Assembly (NCBI GenBank): GCA_021014325.1 | Contig: CM037460.1 | Location: 29,032,336 to 29,096,335 of the forward strand | From: Plazaster borealis | Lineage: Eukaryota; Echinodermata; Asteroidea; Forcipulatida; Labidiasteridae | Length of the DNA: 64,000 bases | Reading direction: 5' to 3' | In this document: positions 11,601-21,800 of the stretch, piece after piece | How the letters are laid out: the number at the start of each line of letters is the position of its first letter | How positions within the stretch are numbered: the first letter of the stretch is position 1 | Notes under the pieces: model-generated | Databases searched by the model: none | Seen by the model: the letters and a program-made list of their open reading frames with translations, nothing else | Told to the model about the DNA's origin: nothing | Translations under genes and position numbers: made by a program

Positions 11601-14600
11601 TCTTGAAAGTTTTCATGAGATTTTGTCTCCAGAGTTTATCTGAGTTTGAATGCAAAGGCAATAAGAGATTTCCAATCTAAATGATAAACATACTAATGCG
11701 CATGAAGTTATTGAACTAAGCCTCCACAGAATTCTCTTGCCCCATGATGATAGCAATCCTTGCGCTCGTAGCATGGTGGGACTCTGGTTACCAGACTCGC
11801 TATGCAGTGCTAGACAACAAAGGGACCCTTGGCTTATGTGGACCTTTTAGGTCACTGAGCCGGGGGGCTGAGGGCAATAGAAGACTAGATTTGTTAGCAT
11901 CAATAGTGTGTATTATTTTGGATATCTAATGCGGTGCTCCTGATGTCTCTATTTCAGAATGCTGATAAAGTTTTAGAGATCTTGAATCGTTTGCTAAGTC
12001 CAATTGTATCCATGCCTAAGAGTCCACAGTCTTCTAGACATAGATTACATAAACTAGCAGTGGCTATTGCAGAAAGGTAACGTTACGTTTTCCACTCATT
12101 TTATAAATAATTACTCATTAATCAGATATTGTAGTTCAGACATTGAGTTTTGAATAGCGTTTCATTTGTTTACTTCCAACAGATTCCAGGCACAGTCAAT
12201 TACAGGCAACCAATCGAACACCAAGTCATTCCATCTTCTCTTGGATCTAATGACTTACTTTGATCAGTATCACAGTAGAGATCTAGATAGAGCTCTAGCG
12301 GTAAGATATCAGACTGAAGGCTTTCAGTTATTGAGCTTTGATGTTGGTTTGATACAATGGCTATTTATTATAGCATGCCGGAGATGGGGGCAGAGGGTAC
12401 CCCCTCCCCAATGTTCCCGTACTTTTGCACACTATTTTCCTCTTGTAAAGAAGTACCCCCTGTCCTAAAATCCTCTAAAGAATTCCTGAGATTCCAAGCA
12501 CACAATGAAGACACAATAGGGGGGATCCACCATGCCCCATATCGAGCATTATGAATGAGATGTGGTGGTAGTGTTCTAGGATCAGATAAACTTGCAATTG
12601 TAAATATGGTGATTTGAATCTCAGTGGTTTATCATCGATCTTGTTTTGATTGCAGACAATTGATACTCTACAGCTTGTACCTCTTACTCCAGACACAGTG
12701 GATGACAAAGTCAATGCATTCAAACAATACACAGATGAGGTATGTGTTTACAGAACAACAAACAATTGTTTCAATTGATCAGTTTGTAGTGTTTGGTTGA
12801 ACTCATTTTGTCATTGTCCTCCCCTTTACTAAATGTGGACATTATGTCCTGATTTACTGTAATAATAATGTGCATGTTTCTTAAGGTGTACATTTTAGTT
12901 TTTTGTTTGTATAGACCATATCACCCAAGTATTCATAGTTCATTATGTATTATTCAGGTCACCAGAAACTGTCTCTCGCATGTCAAAAACGAGAAAACCA
13001 CTCGAACGAAGACTATATTTTTCTATGAAATCAAATCTTTTTAAATTCTATACAAAATTCTTGAAAATAAAAACACCCATAGCAATTTGTTATAAATAAA
13101 ATTTAAATTTTTTATGTAATACAAATAATTTGTATAATTAACATTCAAACAAAATTTAAACTTGGGACGAGGATGCCTATTTTTTTAGAAACCCATTTGC
13201 CAATCACGCCTGAATTTGTGCGACCATCACATAGGTTTAATGATAACATGAATCAGTGTAGTAGGTCTCGAGACCTGGTCTCGGTCTCGAGACCGTCTCG
13301 AGACCTTTGTTTGTGGTCTCGGGTCTCGTCTCAGTCTCGGACTGCAAAAGTCTCGGTCTAGGAAGGGCTGGTCTCGGTCTTGGTCTTCGTCTTGGTCTCA
13401 GTCTCGGCTGTCAATGTCTTGGTCTCAACCCCAGAGACCCACCGAGACCTCAACAAATAATGTTATTTTATGCACTGAAACTCGGATACCTCGGTCTTGG
13501 GCTGCAAAAGTCTCGGTCTCAGAAGGGCTGGTCTCGCTCTCGAAGGGCTGGTCTTGGTTTCGGTCTCGGACTTCCAAGTCTCGACTACAACATGGACATG
13601 AATGCATTTGGGAAACATTCTAATTTTTGTTACAAGTAACTGGAAACGGAGGTCAAGTCTTATTCTCAGGTTTTCTTTGTTGATTTGTAAAAAAACTTAT
13701 TTTTCATGGCTTTCATATATTTCATATATTTCATATATTCAGCCATGAATTATGTTAAACTAAAATATTTGAAGAAACAGAATCACACACACGTAAAACT
13801 TGACATGGTTAGGACCAACTTGGTCGTGGAAGTTCAAATATGCACGAGACTGCACACTCTATGCCCAAATTGTATCAGCTGTTCTGCTTACTTTTGTTAT
13901 TTGAAACACTGCCTGTTAAAGTAAAGACCATGTCACTGTGGTTACAAGAAGAGTGAACTTGTGCATTCCAGTACATTTCCTGGCAGGCAAAATACTTCAC
14001 CGGTCACACAAGAAGTGTTACATTTTGTATCATAATCACCAATTAAAACAAGAATTGTAAAGGTATAACGCTGAACACGTTTTGAGATGTGCCCACTTTC
14101 TGCACATCAAATACATATTGTACGATGCTAATTGTAACTCCATAAAAAGTAAGATTTTATGTTTCCTTCCATCGTGCAGTATTAAAATTGTACCGGCAGA
14201 AAGCCCAGGCTCTCTGGCACTTTTATAAACATGTAATGTCACTATTACATTGTCTTAAAATCTGTTGAAAAATCACTGTGTATGAATTGGTTCAACCCTT
14301 TAGAGACAATTTATTTATGTAGAATCATCACCATATGCCCAGACACGGTTTTATTTTTGGGAAAACATTTTTCTTGTGAAAGTGTCTGAAAAAATAATAT
14401 AAAACAAAAAGTTGGTTTTGTTTTAGAAACATAGATACCATGTTAACATGGGAAACATTGGAAAAAGTCAATTCATGTCATGACATTTGGGAAGTAGGGT
14501 AGATCTTGCTTGCCGTTTGCAGCACTTTAATACAAGCCGTTTCTGGTCGCAATGGTCTCTAAATGGTTAACTGTGTATATTTGTATTTGTAAATAAATAC

Positions 14601-15134
14601 CTATGATTAAACAATTTTGTATTTGTGGATTTTAGGTCAGAAGAAATATGCCAGACATTTTGGTGTCAACAATGAACATATTACATTCCAAGTATAGAGC
14701 CACACGTAACAGCACTCTGCAGAATGCTCAGGGTCATCCTACAATCAGATCAGAGGATGGTGGACAAGAATCAGTAAGTACCCGGTAGTCTTATCTAATG
14801 AGTGAAGTCTTCTCAACATCGCTGTATTCTCATTTATTTGTTGTTTTTGTTGCTCCGTATAAACTATACATTAGTAAACAAAAACAAAGATATATTAGCT
14901 TGTTGATAAACTCACGCTTTCTATTGGCTTTCCTATCTGCTTTTATGTTTAATAACTGGGATGTATTTTGTAGATACATGTTTAAAGTAGATTTTATTGT
15001 TGTTCTCTTTTCAGTACCTAGCTCACTTGAGGAAACAAGCGAAATCTCTAATCACATTTGCTGGAATGCTTCCATATCGAATGCCAGGGGATACAAATGC
15101 AAGGCTTGTACAGATGGAAGTACTTATGAACTGA
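2677..15134 (+). CDS. NUP93: Nuclear pore complex protein Nup93, 3' part (13 exons)
   Basis: Scaffold nucleoporin of the inner ring (Nup93 complex, Nic96 family). Exons with GT-AG borders and consistent phase: 2677-2809, 3082-3179, 3736-3795, 3899-3976, 5850-5937, 8938-9229, 9633-9759, 11338-11572, 11958-12076, 12183-12300, 12656-12739, 14636-14773, 15015-15134 (stop TGA). They encode about 563 codons of the alpha-solenoid. Landmarks shared with vertebrate Nup93: [59 protein letters not shown], and the C-terminal [16 protein letters not shown]. The first roughly 260 residues of an ~819-residue protein must lie upstream. No frameshift or internal stop was seen, so the gene looks functional. 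Introns carry a SINE, minisatellites, and hAT-like and Penelope-like elements. An AATAAA at about 15512, at the edge of a MITE, is a possible poly(A) signal. Confidence 0.96.
2861..2920 (+). pseudogene. partial duplicate of a NUP93 exon 3' end, within the next intron
   Basis: The last ~57 bases of exon 2677-2809 plus its donor (2753-2820) are repeated 108 bp downstream. Both copies run from CACTTAGTCCAAGGATTTCT to the donor. The duplicate has lost several bases (CTCAAGTTCTT against CTCAAAGTCAAGTTACT), changing the frame, but it keeps a donor-like GGTGAG. It has no acceptor of its own and looks like a decayed local duplication. Confidence 0.75.
3980..4548. repeat. 65-bp minisatellite, about 8.7 copies, in a NUP93 intron
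   Basis: Units start with GCTACTCA at 3980, 4045, 4110, 4175, 4240, 4305, 4370, a variant at 4435, and 4500; the spacing is exactly 65 bp. Each holds ACAAATTGGCAAACTCATAG. The first copy begins 3 bases after the exon ending at 3976, so the array reaches the 5' splice site. Open frames of about 61 codons that recur every 65 bp are repeat artefacts. Confidence 0.95.
4687..4836. repeat. 150-bp dispersed repeat, copy 1
   Basis: TGCCCCATGATGATAGCAAT through GGGCAATAGAAGACTA. It matches 11738-11887 over 150 bp with only two visible substitutions. Both copies lie in NUP93 introns in the same orientation. No terminal inverted repeats were seen. Family unknown; a short SINE-like or non-autonomous element is possible. 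Confidence 0.85.
4916..5314 (-). mobile_element. tRNA-derived SINE
   Basis: Read on the minus strand it starts at 5314 with a tRNA-like head: A box TGGCCGAGTGG and B box GGTTTGAGTCCC, of Ser/Leu-like type with a long variable region. A body follows with GTCCTTAAGCAAGACACTTA and GGATGGGACGGAAAGCC, then an AT-rich tail AATGTAATTAATAATAAT. The order of RNA polymerase III promoter head, conserved core and simple tail is typical of SINEs. It sits in the NUP93 intron just before the 58-bp minisatellite. Confidence 0.8.
5325..5680. repeat. 58-bp minisatellite, 6 copies
   Basis: GGCTAGT begins each unit at 5332, 5392, 5450, 5508, 5566 and 5624. The first unit is 60 bp because of a longer T run; the rest are 58 bp. 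Each unit holds GAGACTGAAGAAGTCATA or a close variant. The last copy resembles the first more than the middle ones (CTGGAGAC rather than CTCGAGAC). The array abuts the head of the SINE. Confidence 0.95.
6266..7358. mobile_element. hAT-like non-autonomous DNA element with an internal duplication
   Basis: Ends CAGGGGTTTCCC and GGGTGAACCCTG form imperfect terminal inverted repeats starting with CAGGG, as in many hAT elements. The flanking 8-mers (CCTTTCAT and CCTTTACA) share only their first five bases. Subterminal CGGGC-rich segments are inverted relative to each other (about 6296-6350 and 7262-7345). The interior is a ~320-bp direct duplication (about 6395-6718 and 6719-7040), each unit containing ATTTAACGATCGATCGACGA. 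A third copy of this segment lies at 63880-64000. No transposase frame was seen. Confidence 0.5.
7380..7525 (-). mobile_element. tRNA-related SINE fragment
   Basis: The minus strand holds a B-box-like GGGTTCAAATCCCACCC followed by a tail ending GGAAAGCACCAAGTATAAAC. Relatives of that tail recur as short pieces near 3531, 9960, 11050, 11160, 15840 and 47505. The A box is not convincing, so the 5' end is uncertain. Confidence 0.5.
7585..8370 (-). mobile_element. Penelope-like element fragment with an inverted 5' segment
   Basis: Minus strand, 8234 to about 7980: a frame starting [12 protein letters not shown], then LDTPVG, one in-frame stop, [12 protein letters not shown] and [20 protein letters not shown]. 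This is the second half of a GIY-YIG endonuclease domain as found at the C-terminus of Penelope-like retroelements. The first half ([20 protein letters not shown]) lies on the opposite strand at about 8289-8357. The two parts meet near 8234, exactly where YIG would be followed by ET. The 3' untranslated end (7585-7690) matches another fragment near 54879-55045. The element is non-functional. Confidence 0.8.
8777..8809. repeat. (TTG)n microsatellite
   Basis: About ten uninterrupted TTG triplets in the NUP93 intron upstream of exon 8938-9229. Confidence 0.9.
9986..10867 (+). mobile_element. ~880-bp AT-rich dispersed element ("element A"), uninterrupted copy
   Basis: From AGGAGGTCCTGTATTCGGGG to GTTTCAATGTCTATCAAGTT. 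The same sequence occurs in reverse complement at 49545-53451, where a LINE interrupts it, so the extent is defined by comparing the two copies. No terminal inverted repeat or transposase frame was seen, and the class is unknown. Copy 1 is directly preceded by a SINE-tail-like piece (9958-9990). Confidence 0.75.
10993..11220. repeat. SINE-tail tandem duplicate with a 32-bp hairpin
   Basis: Two direct copies (about 11028-11131 and 11132-11220) of GAGTAATATGCCTGTGA, a T run, ACTCGGGAAAGTACTGAG and ACACATCGGTGTACGGGTAA. An inverted copy of the middle (10993-11024) pairs with 11050-11081, giving 32-bp arms around a ~25-base loop. Confidence 0.85.
11738..11887. repeat. 150-bp dispersed repeat, copy 2
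   Basis: Same orientation as the copy at 4687-4836, with two substitutions in 150 bp. It lies in the intron before NUP93 exon 11958-12076. Confidence 0.85.
13260..13590. repeat. GGTCTC-rich cryptic repeat
   Basis: Dense, irregular copies of GTCTCG/GGTCTC and the reverse complement CGAGACC, including GGTCTCGAGACCGTCTCGAG. AAGGGCTGGTCTCG recurs three times. Open frames here are low-complexity artefacts. It sits in the NUP93 intron 12740-14635. Confidence 0.85.
14291..14570. mobile_element. piggyBac-type MITE
   Basis: The right end is GTCTCTAAATGG followed by TTAA. The left end is TTCA (a mutated TTAA) followed by ACCCTTTAGAGAC. The terminal inverted repeats match at about 13 of 15 positions. 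Length about 280 bp with no coding potential. TTAA targets are characteristic of piggyBac transposition. Confidence 0.6.
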
Positions 15135-15208
15135 AATGACTACTTCTTAGTCACCTTATTAATGTCTGATCCATACAGATAGTGCTAAGTTCTAACAGGT
15201 ACAGATCT

Positions 15209-15510
15209 TTAACTCTTTCAGTGCCCAGCTTTTTTTGGTTTTTCGAAATTCTGTTAAACAAAAAAGAAAAAAAGTCTTTCCCACCAAACAAAATGTATTT
15301 TGCTGATTTGTGTTGCCTTTGTACATCCCAAAGTCAATAGTATTTCTTGAGGGATAATTCTCTCTTGTGATAACCCGTATACTATGGGTCGTACATGTAC
15401 GATTGATGACACTTTTTGAGTACATAAAAAGATCGTACATGTACAATAATTGCGCTTTCGAATACATAAAATAGATCGTATATGTACGACCTTGGCACTG
15501 AAAGAGTTAA
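15209..15510. mobile_element. piggyBac-type MITE with perfect 17-bp ends
   Basis: TTAACTCTTTCAGTGCC at the left is mirrored exactly by GGCACTGAAAGAGTTAA at the right; the outer TTAA is the presumed target duplication. The interior has three CGTACATGTACG-like palindromes (about 15391, 15433, 15477). It lies ~75 bp after the NUP93 stop, probably in the 3' UTR, and may supply its end. Confidence 0.8.
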
Positions 15511-17167
15511 AAATAAACTAAAAATATCTCCAGGCACCACTATTGGATAGTTCTGGATCTAATTGCTATAGATGTAAATGCCTGTAACCATTATCAAAGT
15601 ATCTACTTACAAATACTAATGTGTATTAAACAAAACAAACAAACAAACAAACAAAATGTATGAAATTCCAGATTGTTTATTTCATAAATTTCAAATATTT
15701 ACAAATAAATATAATACAATCAACACACTTGGGTTAAAATTAGTTGAAAAAACTGACTAGTTGCATTCATGTTTTGTTCTATCATCAAGAAAATAACTAA
15801 AGGGTTCATCTTATTTGGTTTACCCAACACCAGTATGTGATAAGCACTGTATACTCGGTGCTTTCCGGAGTTCTGCTGAAAAAAATTGAGTGGTATAATA
15901 CTAATCGTGTAATGAGCAGCATGTACCAACCTAGGGTACACAAATTAAAAATTAAAATTCTTTATCCCATGTAATGATTACAATAGTTAAAGTAAAGGGT
16001 TTGTTCAGCCTGAAGTAAGAAAGTCTTACTGTAATTGGTTTGGATATACAGTCTTGATTTTTCAATAAACTCAGGAGCAAGTTGGGGTGATTGCAGTTTA
16101 AATCACGCATGCCCATGGTGGCAACAACTGAAGGGCAGATAACGATGTGTTGTCCTGTCTGTTCATTTTCTTTAATTTCTCTTCATAACTTGCATACAGT
16201 GTATTGGCAAAAACCTACAATTTTTCATTGATATACATGTACCATGAAGTACTGTTTGTAGGAGATAATTGTTCAAATTAACTGTGCGTTTGATCTCAAA
16301 CGTTTACCAAACTTTTTCCATTCTGTCATGTAACATAACCACCATCTTGAAACAGTGATATACAATGTAACTTGCAAATTTGACTGATCCAGTTGGACTA
16401 GCTATAGTCAACCATGCAGCGTTCGAGTGACATCCATATTGACTATGGTTAAGTCTAGTCAACTCAGTCATCCACCCAAACTTGCTCCAAGCTGGTTGTT
16501 TTTTATGCATATGTATTATTGAAATATATTTCTTGTTACAGTTCATGCACGTATATACCTAACCTTGTCACTCCTAAATCATTCAAACTGCCAACAGTTG
16601 GATTTAAGTGCCTCAGCTATGAGGTTGGGGCAAAATAATCTGATAGCTGTGAAGTGTAAACAAATGATTGACATCAATCAAATTGTCACACCAGGTGCGT
16701 ATAAAAGCAGTTCCCTTATACTTGTATTGCTGTACAATGTTAAAAAAGTACATCATAAGGTTGATCATAACTACTTGTACATATTGAGTATATAGAGCAT
16801 CACATAATGAAGCCTGTACTGTAGTTTATTTGACCCTGCACATGTTCAGCCTTCCTTCTTGGTTATTCATAATTCTGATTAATGTATAAATAGAACAAAC
16901 GTCACAATGACCAGTTTGTTTTTTACACTAACCGTCAGGTAGATTCTACTAATTATGACGTCTGACCATGACTTAAGATGCTTTAAGGATGTCGCTTTGC
17001 TTTTTGATATGAAACTTTGTACACCTTTAAACATTAGTGCTAGAAACAAAAGATATTAAATATCTGCTTTATGAGATTTATGTGTTCTTTTTTTGTTTCG
17101 CCATTTTTGAAGACATAACACTACATGAATTAATAGAACATAGCTGTTTATTGTACAGAAATTTATC
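15511..17167. other. NUP93/ARL2BP intergenic spacer, left part
   Basis: No exon was seen. There is a SINE-tail piece near 15835-15885 (GCACTGTATACTCGGTGCTT), an (ACAAACAA)n-like run at 15628-15652, and an imperfect inverted repeat around TATAGTCAACCATG / TGACTATGGTTA at 16400-16460. The rest is AT-rich unique sequence. Confidence 0.6.
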
Positions 17168-17626
17168 TAAACTGCTCACAAAAAGTTAGGAAACTTTTTT
17201 TAATCGAGTATATTTTTTATTATTTATTACTCTCTTTGTATATGTTATATATCAATGCAAAGCTGAAGTGTTCCTCTTTAAAATGATACCACATTTGCAA
17301 TGATTACATGTTGCTGAATTTGGCTACATGAATGACAATGAGGCAAAGTCACAAATCAAATGTGCCAAAATTACCGCTTGTTTGAATTACAGTGTCAATT
17401 TGTTTGTTCACACAGTACACAAAATTGCTAATTTTGGCACATTTGATTTGGTCTCATTCTCATTAATGTGACCAAGTCCAGCAACATGTCATCATTGCAC
17501 ATTTGGTATCATTTTAAAGAAGAACACTTCAGCTTTCTATTGATATGCAACATAATACAAGAGGGTAATAAATAATAAAAATATACATGATTAAAAAACG
17601 TTTCCTAACTTTTTGTGAGCAGTTTA
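17168..17626. mobile_element. Tc1/mariner-type palindromic MITE
   Basis: The ends TAAACTGCTCACAAAAAGTT and AACTTTTTGTGAGCAGTTTA are exact reverse complements and begin or end with TA, the mariner target. Inverted similarity continues inward for more than 200 bp (for example GTGTTCCTCTTTAAAATGAT and ATCATTTTAAAGAAGAACAC), so nearly the whole element folds into one hairpin. No transposase frame. Confidence 0.85.
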
Positions 17627-17884
17627 TATTGGAATAGTAGTTACAGACATGGAGTACACTGGGACATAAAGAATACAATGTATGTTCAAAAACAGACTGT
17701 CCAAATAAGTTTTACTGCAAATTAAGTAGAACTACATAAATCTTCAAGTGAAGACCGTTTTTTTACAAAAGCATTAAAAATTATTTACAATTACACATCA
17801 GTTTTAACTTCCAATAGAACAGGGAAATTAAACCGAAAAACCCATAAGAACTATCTTATGAACACTTAACTTGAACTACACAAA

Positions 17885-18229
17885 TGAAGGGATTGGATAC
17901 GTTTGGAAATTGGAACCCACCGTTTGTTTCAATCCTATGTAGTTGTAGATATATACCATAAAACTAACCTGTGAAAATTTCATTTCAAAAGTTGGTAGCG
18001 TTTTTGAGATATTGCCCAACATCTGGAGCGGTTATGTCCACACAGGAAGAATAATCTGCAATTTGAATACGCAATCTGAGAAACTTTGCTGTCAGTAACG
18101 CTTCTCAGATTAAAATTTTGGTGGATAAAAAGTGGTATCTTTTTCCAGAACCCCTGTACTTCTTACCATGTAAGTTTTTAATTGCCATTAATTTTCAGAG
18201 TCGTTACCAAACGTAAACAGACCCTTTAA
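17885..18229. mobile_element. piggyBac-type MITE
   Basis: The right end CCAAACGTAAACAGACCCTTTAA is the reverse complement of the start of another copy at 54187 (TTAAAGGGTCTGTTTACGTT). The left end AAGGGATTGGATACGTTTGG is degenerate. It belongs to the TTAAAGG group seen elsewhere in the window. Confidence 0.6.
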
Positions 18230-18864
18230 GTAAATTACAGAAACTTGAAGCAAAAACATCAACGAGATAGAAAGTGTGAACCTTTCCTTTAAACATAAGC
18301 AGTCCATTTTGAATGTCTCCATTTACAATGAAGTATGTAACTGACCAAGTGCCTTCAAGCCTTACCTGTTGATACAGCATTAAAGAAATTACTAGTCAAG
18401 GCAAAATGTTTGTCTAATACCATACCCAATTAGCAGTTTGAACAAGAAAACTAAAAACTGCAAATATCTACAACTGTCTATATACATTTACAAGAGCCTA
18501 GATAAACGGAGTACTTATGGTTGGTGAGCCATAATAGTATCACACAATAGTGGAATACGTACAGTCTGGAGTATGACACAATGCATGTCATTTGTATAAA
18601 GGTCTGTAATTACAGTGTACATTATACAGATACCGATGGCTGATGTCACAGACAGTCATAGTACTTAATGGCTCTTGGTTTCTATTGACCTCTGTACTGA
18701 AATATGAAGATGGTAAATGTCTACTGCAACTCATCAAGTTAAATTGACTCCTCAATGTGTTCAAACTATTATACACTTGGGCACAATGTTTATGTCAAAG
18801 AAATCAAAATGTCAGAAATATGAAAACAGCACCTGCTAAAGCTAGATTTAATAATTGCTTGCTG
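18230..18864 (-). other. probable ARL2BP 3' UTR and spacer
   Basis: No coding signal was seen between the MITE and the ARL2BP stop codon. A minus-strand poly(A) signal could not be placed confidently. Confidence 0.4.
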
Positions 18865-21800
18865 CTATTTCTGTGGTGTTGATGGTTGTTGTGAGGTTCC
18901 TGGGGTTTGCATTGTAGATTGTGTGGCACCTTGTGTTGTGGACTTTGTATCTGTCTCCTGTACTGCAAATGGAGTCACAATGAATCCTGAACTTAGATCT
19001 ACTGTTCTTCCTTCTTTGTCCTGTATAACCGCAGTAGTAAAATTGTGGGAATAAATTGCGTTAATGACAACGGGAATATCCTAATTGGCAACTAACAAAT
19101 TACTACATACAAGTACATTGAAACTCAAGCCCACACAGACACTTATGGTAGCTCTTGTGAACTTTTCACCCTAGATTCTGATGGCTCATATCAAGCTAAC
19201 AGGAACACATATAATGGAGCTTCGTTTCCTGACTGCATATCATATATCAACTTCCCTCAGGATTTATTGCTGTCCAACCAATGATAGAATATGAATGAAA
19301 GCTTATTTTTTTTATGAACGTTGATCCTGGGGGACCAAGAGGGGAGAGGTGAACTCTGGGATCAAATTGACATAACACATGCATCATTTCCATCTCATTA
19401 CATTATTGATTAATGCCATTTATATCTCAAAAGCTCCAGGCCTACCAGGTGATCAAATTGTCACTGATATATTGAAACAGCTCATCTTTATTATATCAGA
19501 TGTATTGATGAAATCCAAACGCCGAGTAATGGTAATAATTACCATTGTCTATGACCGTCCCTGACCCTTTCAAATTCACAGACACTTCATATTAAGTTTC
19601 TGGGTCATGTCTAGACACGTGATCCTGCATCACTGAACAGGGTTTAAACCCAGACGACCTATATATCCCAATGTGGAACACCATGTGTTCAGTCCATCTG
19701 ATTTTACCTCAACCTACATTTATATTTCATTACTGCATCTACTTCTATACTTGCTGTGACTTTTTAATAACAGCCTTTCAGACTTGCAGCAAATGCAATT
19801 AAACTTCAACTCAAGGCAGTTTTCACAAACAAACACCTTCTGGTTCACATCGTTTTTAATTTTAACAAAGCATCAGAGAGATGTCATTTTGACACACAAT
19901 GCAACAAAATTAACAATGACATGGATCTGGGGCACTGATTTCTAATTTGATTTCTAATTATTATTTTTTTACTTTTTAGAAAGGTTTTTGTTTTTAATCC
20001 TGTGTATAAATAATTATATATAAAAATGAAAACTAAGCCCAACACTGCACTGATCAGTATACAATGTTTTGGAATTTTGAGAATAAACATAAAAGTACTC
20101 TTAAATCCTGAGCAAGTTCCATTAATGGAATGTTGTAAACCATACCATGTTTATTGTATAATTAGCCCAAATATTGAATGTCAGTAATGAATACTCACTG
20201 CTCTGAAATCTAAAAACATCTCTTTAAATGTCACAAAGTCTGTGAATGTAAGAAGAATCTCAAAGATCTCTCCATCAAGGTTCTTTCTCTTCCTGAAATA
20301 GTCCAAATAAAGCAGTTTCACAAATTTGATTTTGTTACTAACATATACAAGTAATCTTATCATTTGATCACCCTGTTCAACCCTCCTGGGCAGAGGTTAT
20401 CAGAACTGACTATATCAGTGTGCTTTGTACAATTGTTGGCATCTATCAAGGTCACTCCGTAATCAATCTACCCTCAGGCCATACTACGCTGCAAGGTCAA
20501 ATGTGACAAAGTCAATCAATATTTAGGTTCTGGGGGTAAAGAAAACCAGTATCTGGGAATTAAAACAACTAAATAACAATTAAGACATCATGAGTGTGCA
20601 AAGTGGGTTACCATAACAACACACTCATCCCTTCCTATGGAATGAATGTATTGTGTTCTAGGTTTCCAGATAGTAAAATGGTAGGTTAACATCACTGTCC
20701 CATTATGTAGCAGAACACACTTCATGATCAGTGAACAGTGTGTAGGCCTATGCCTATCGCTGACTGCATATCTCACTAGTTTCATCAAGGTTTACCTTCC
20801 CGGCGACCTGGCCTTCGCTCTGGTTCAGACAGTACACTCTTGGCAGTTCCAAAGGTGCATTCTGCTGCTGGGGATAAGGCATTTTTTTAATGTGCTGTTG
20901 CACCCAGTCTAAAAGCGCTTTATAAATGCCTGTTATTATTATTATTAACCAGTGTTGAATCGCTGTGTGAAGTGCCAAGTGTAAACAGGACCATTGCAAG
21001 ATACCATACAGATGTAGGGTTAACTTACTGTAGTAGTTTAGAGAACTCTTCCATATCAAACCCGGGTATTCGTGCTGTCAGTTGATCCTCAATGTATTTC
21101 TCTATCAAATTATTCTAGGGGAAACAAATACATTGATTCAACTTGTTAAATTTCAAAATGTTTTTAAATGAGGTCTAAAAATCTTCTAAATGTTTAAGTG
21201 TCAAGAGGAAAGTTTAGTGACAAAATATGTATGAATACCCCATGCAAGTATCACACGTATTCAAACATTTTGGGGAAATATGGGTTCTTAATGCACTCAA
21301 ATATGTGCAAGATTGAAAATGAATTTAACCTTGAACCACATCAGACAATTGAACTTCGATATGAAGAGAGAATGTGACCCCAATTGATCAAACCGGAATA
21401 TGAAATTAAATATTTGAAGAAATCATAACTCCTGAACCACAAATTGGATTGTTATTATCTATACGTCATCAAAAAGGGCTCCGAAGACTAACAAACGCTA
21501 CACACTTCTGGTTCAAACCCGAAGTTAAAAGTTAATGTTTAAAAAAATCGTAACTTCTAAACAACACATTGGATTTTTACAATCTATACATCAGTGGGAA
21601 AGTATGTAAAAACTTAAAGCTATTGTACACTTTTGGTTACAGCTCAAAATCAGTGTCCACATTTTGTGTGATTCAATATAATGCATGAACAAACAAACCT
21701 GTGAAAGTTTGAGCTCAATTGGTCATCGAAATCACAAGAAAATAGTGAAAATGTGTTTTCTTTTTTTTTCAAAATATCCTGCATAATAAAAACTATTGTT

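Noticed and set aside
13307..13639. 110-codon frame in the GGTCTC tract
   Set aside because: Low-complexity sequence gives long frames on both strands; no homology recognised.
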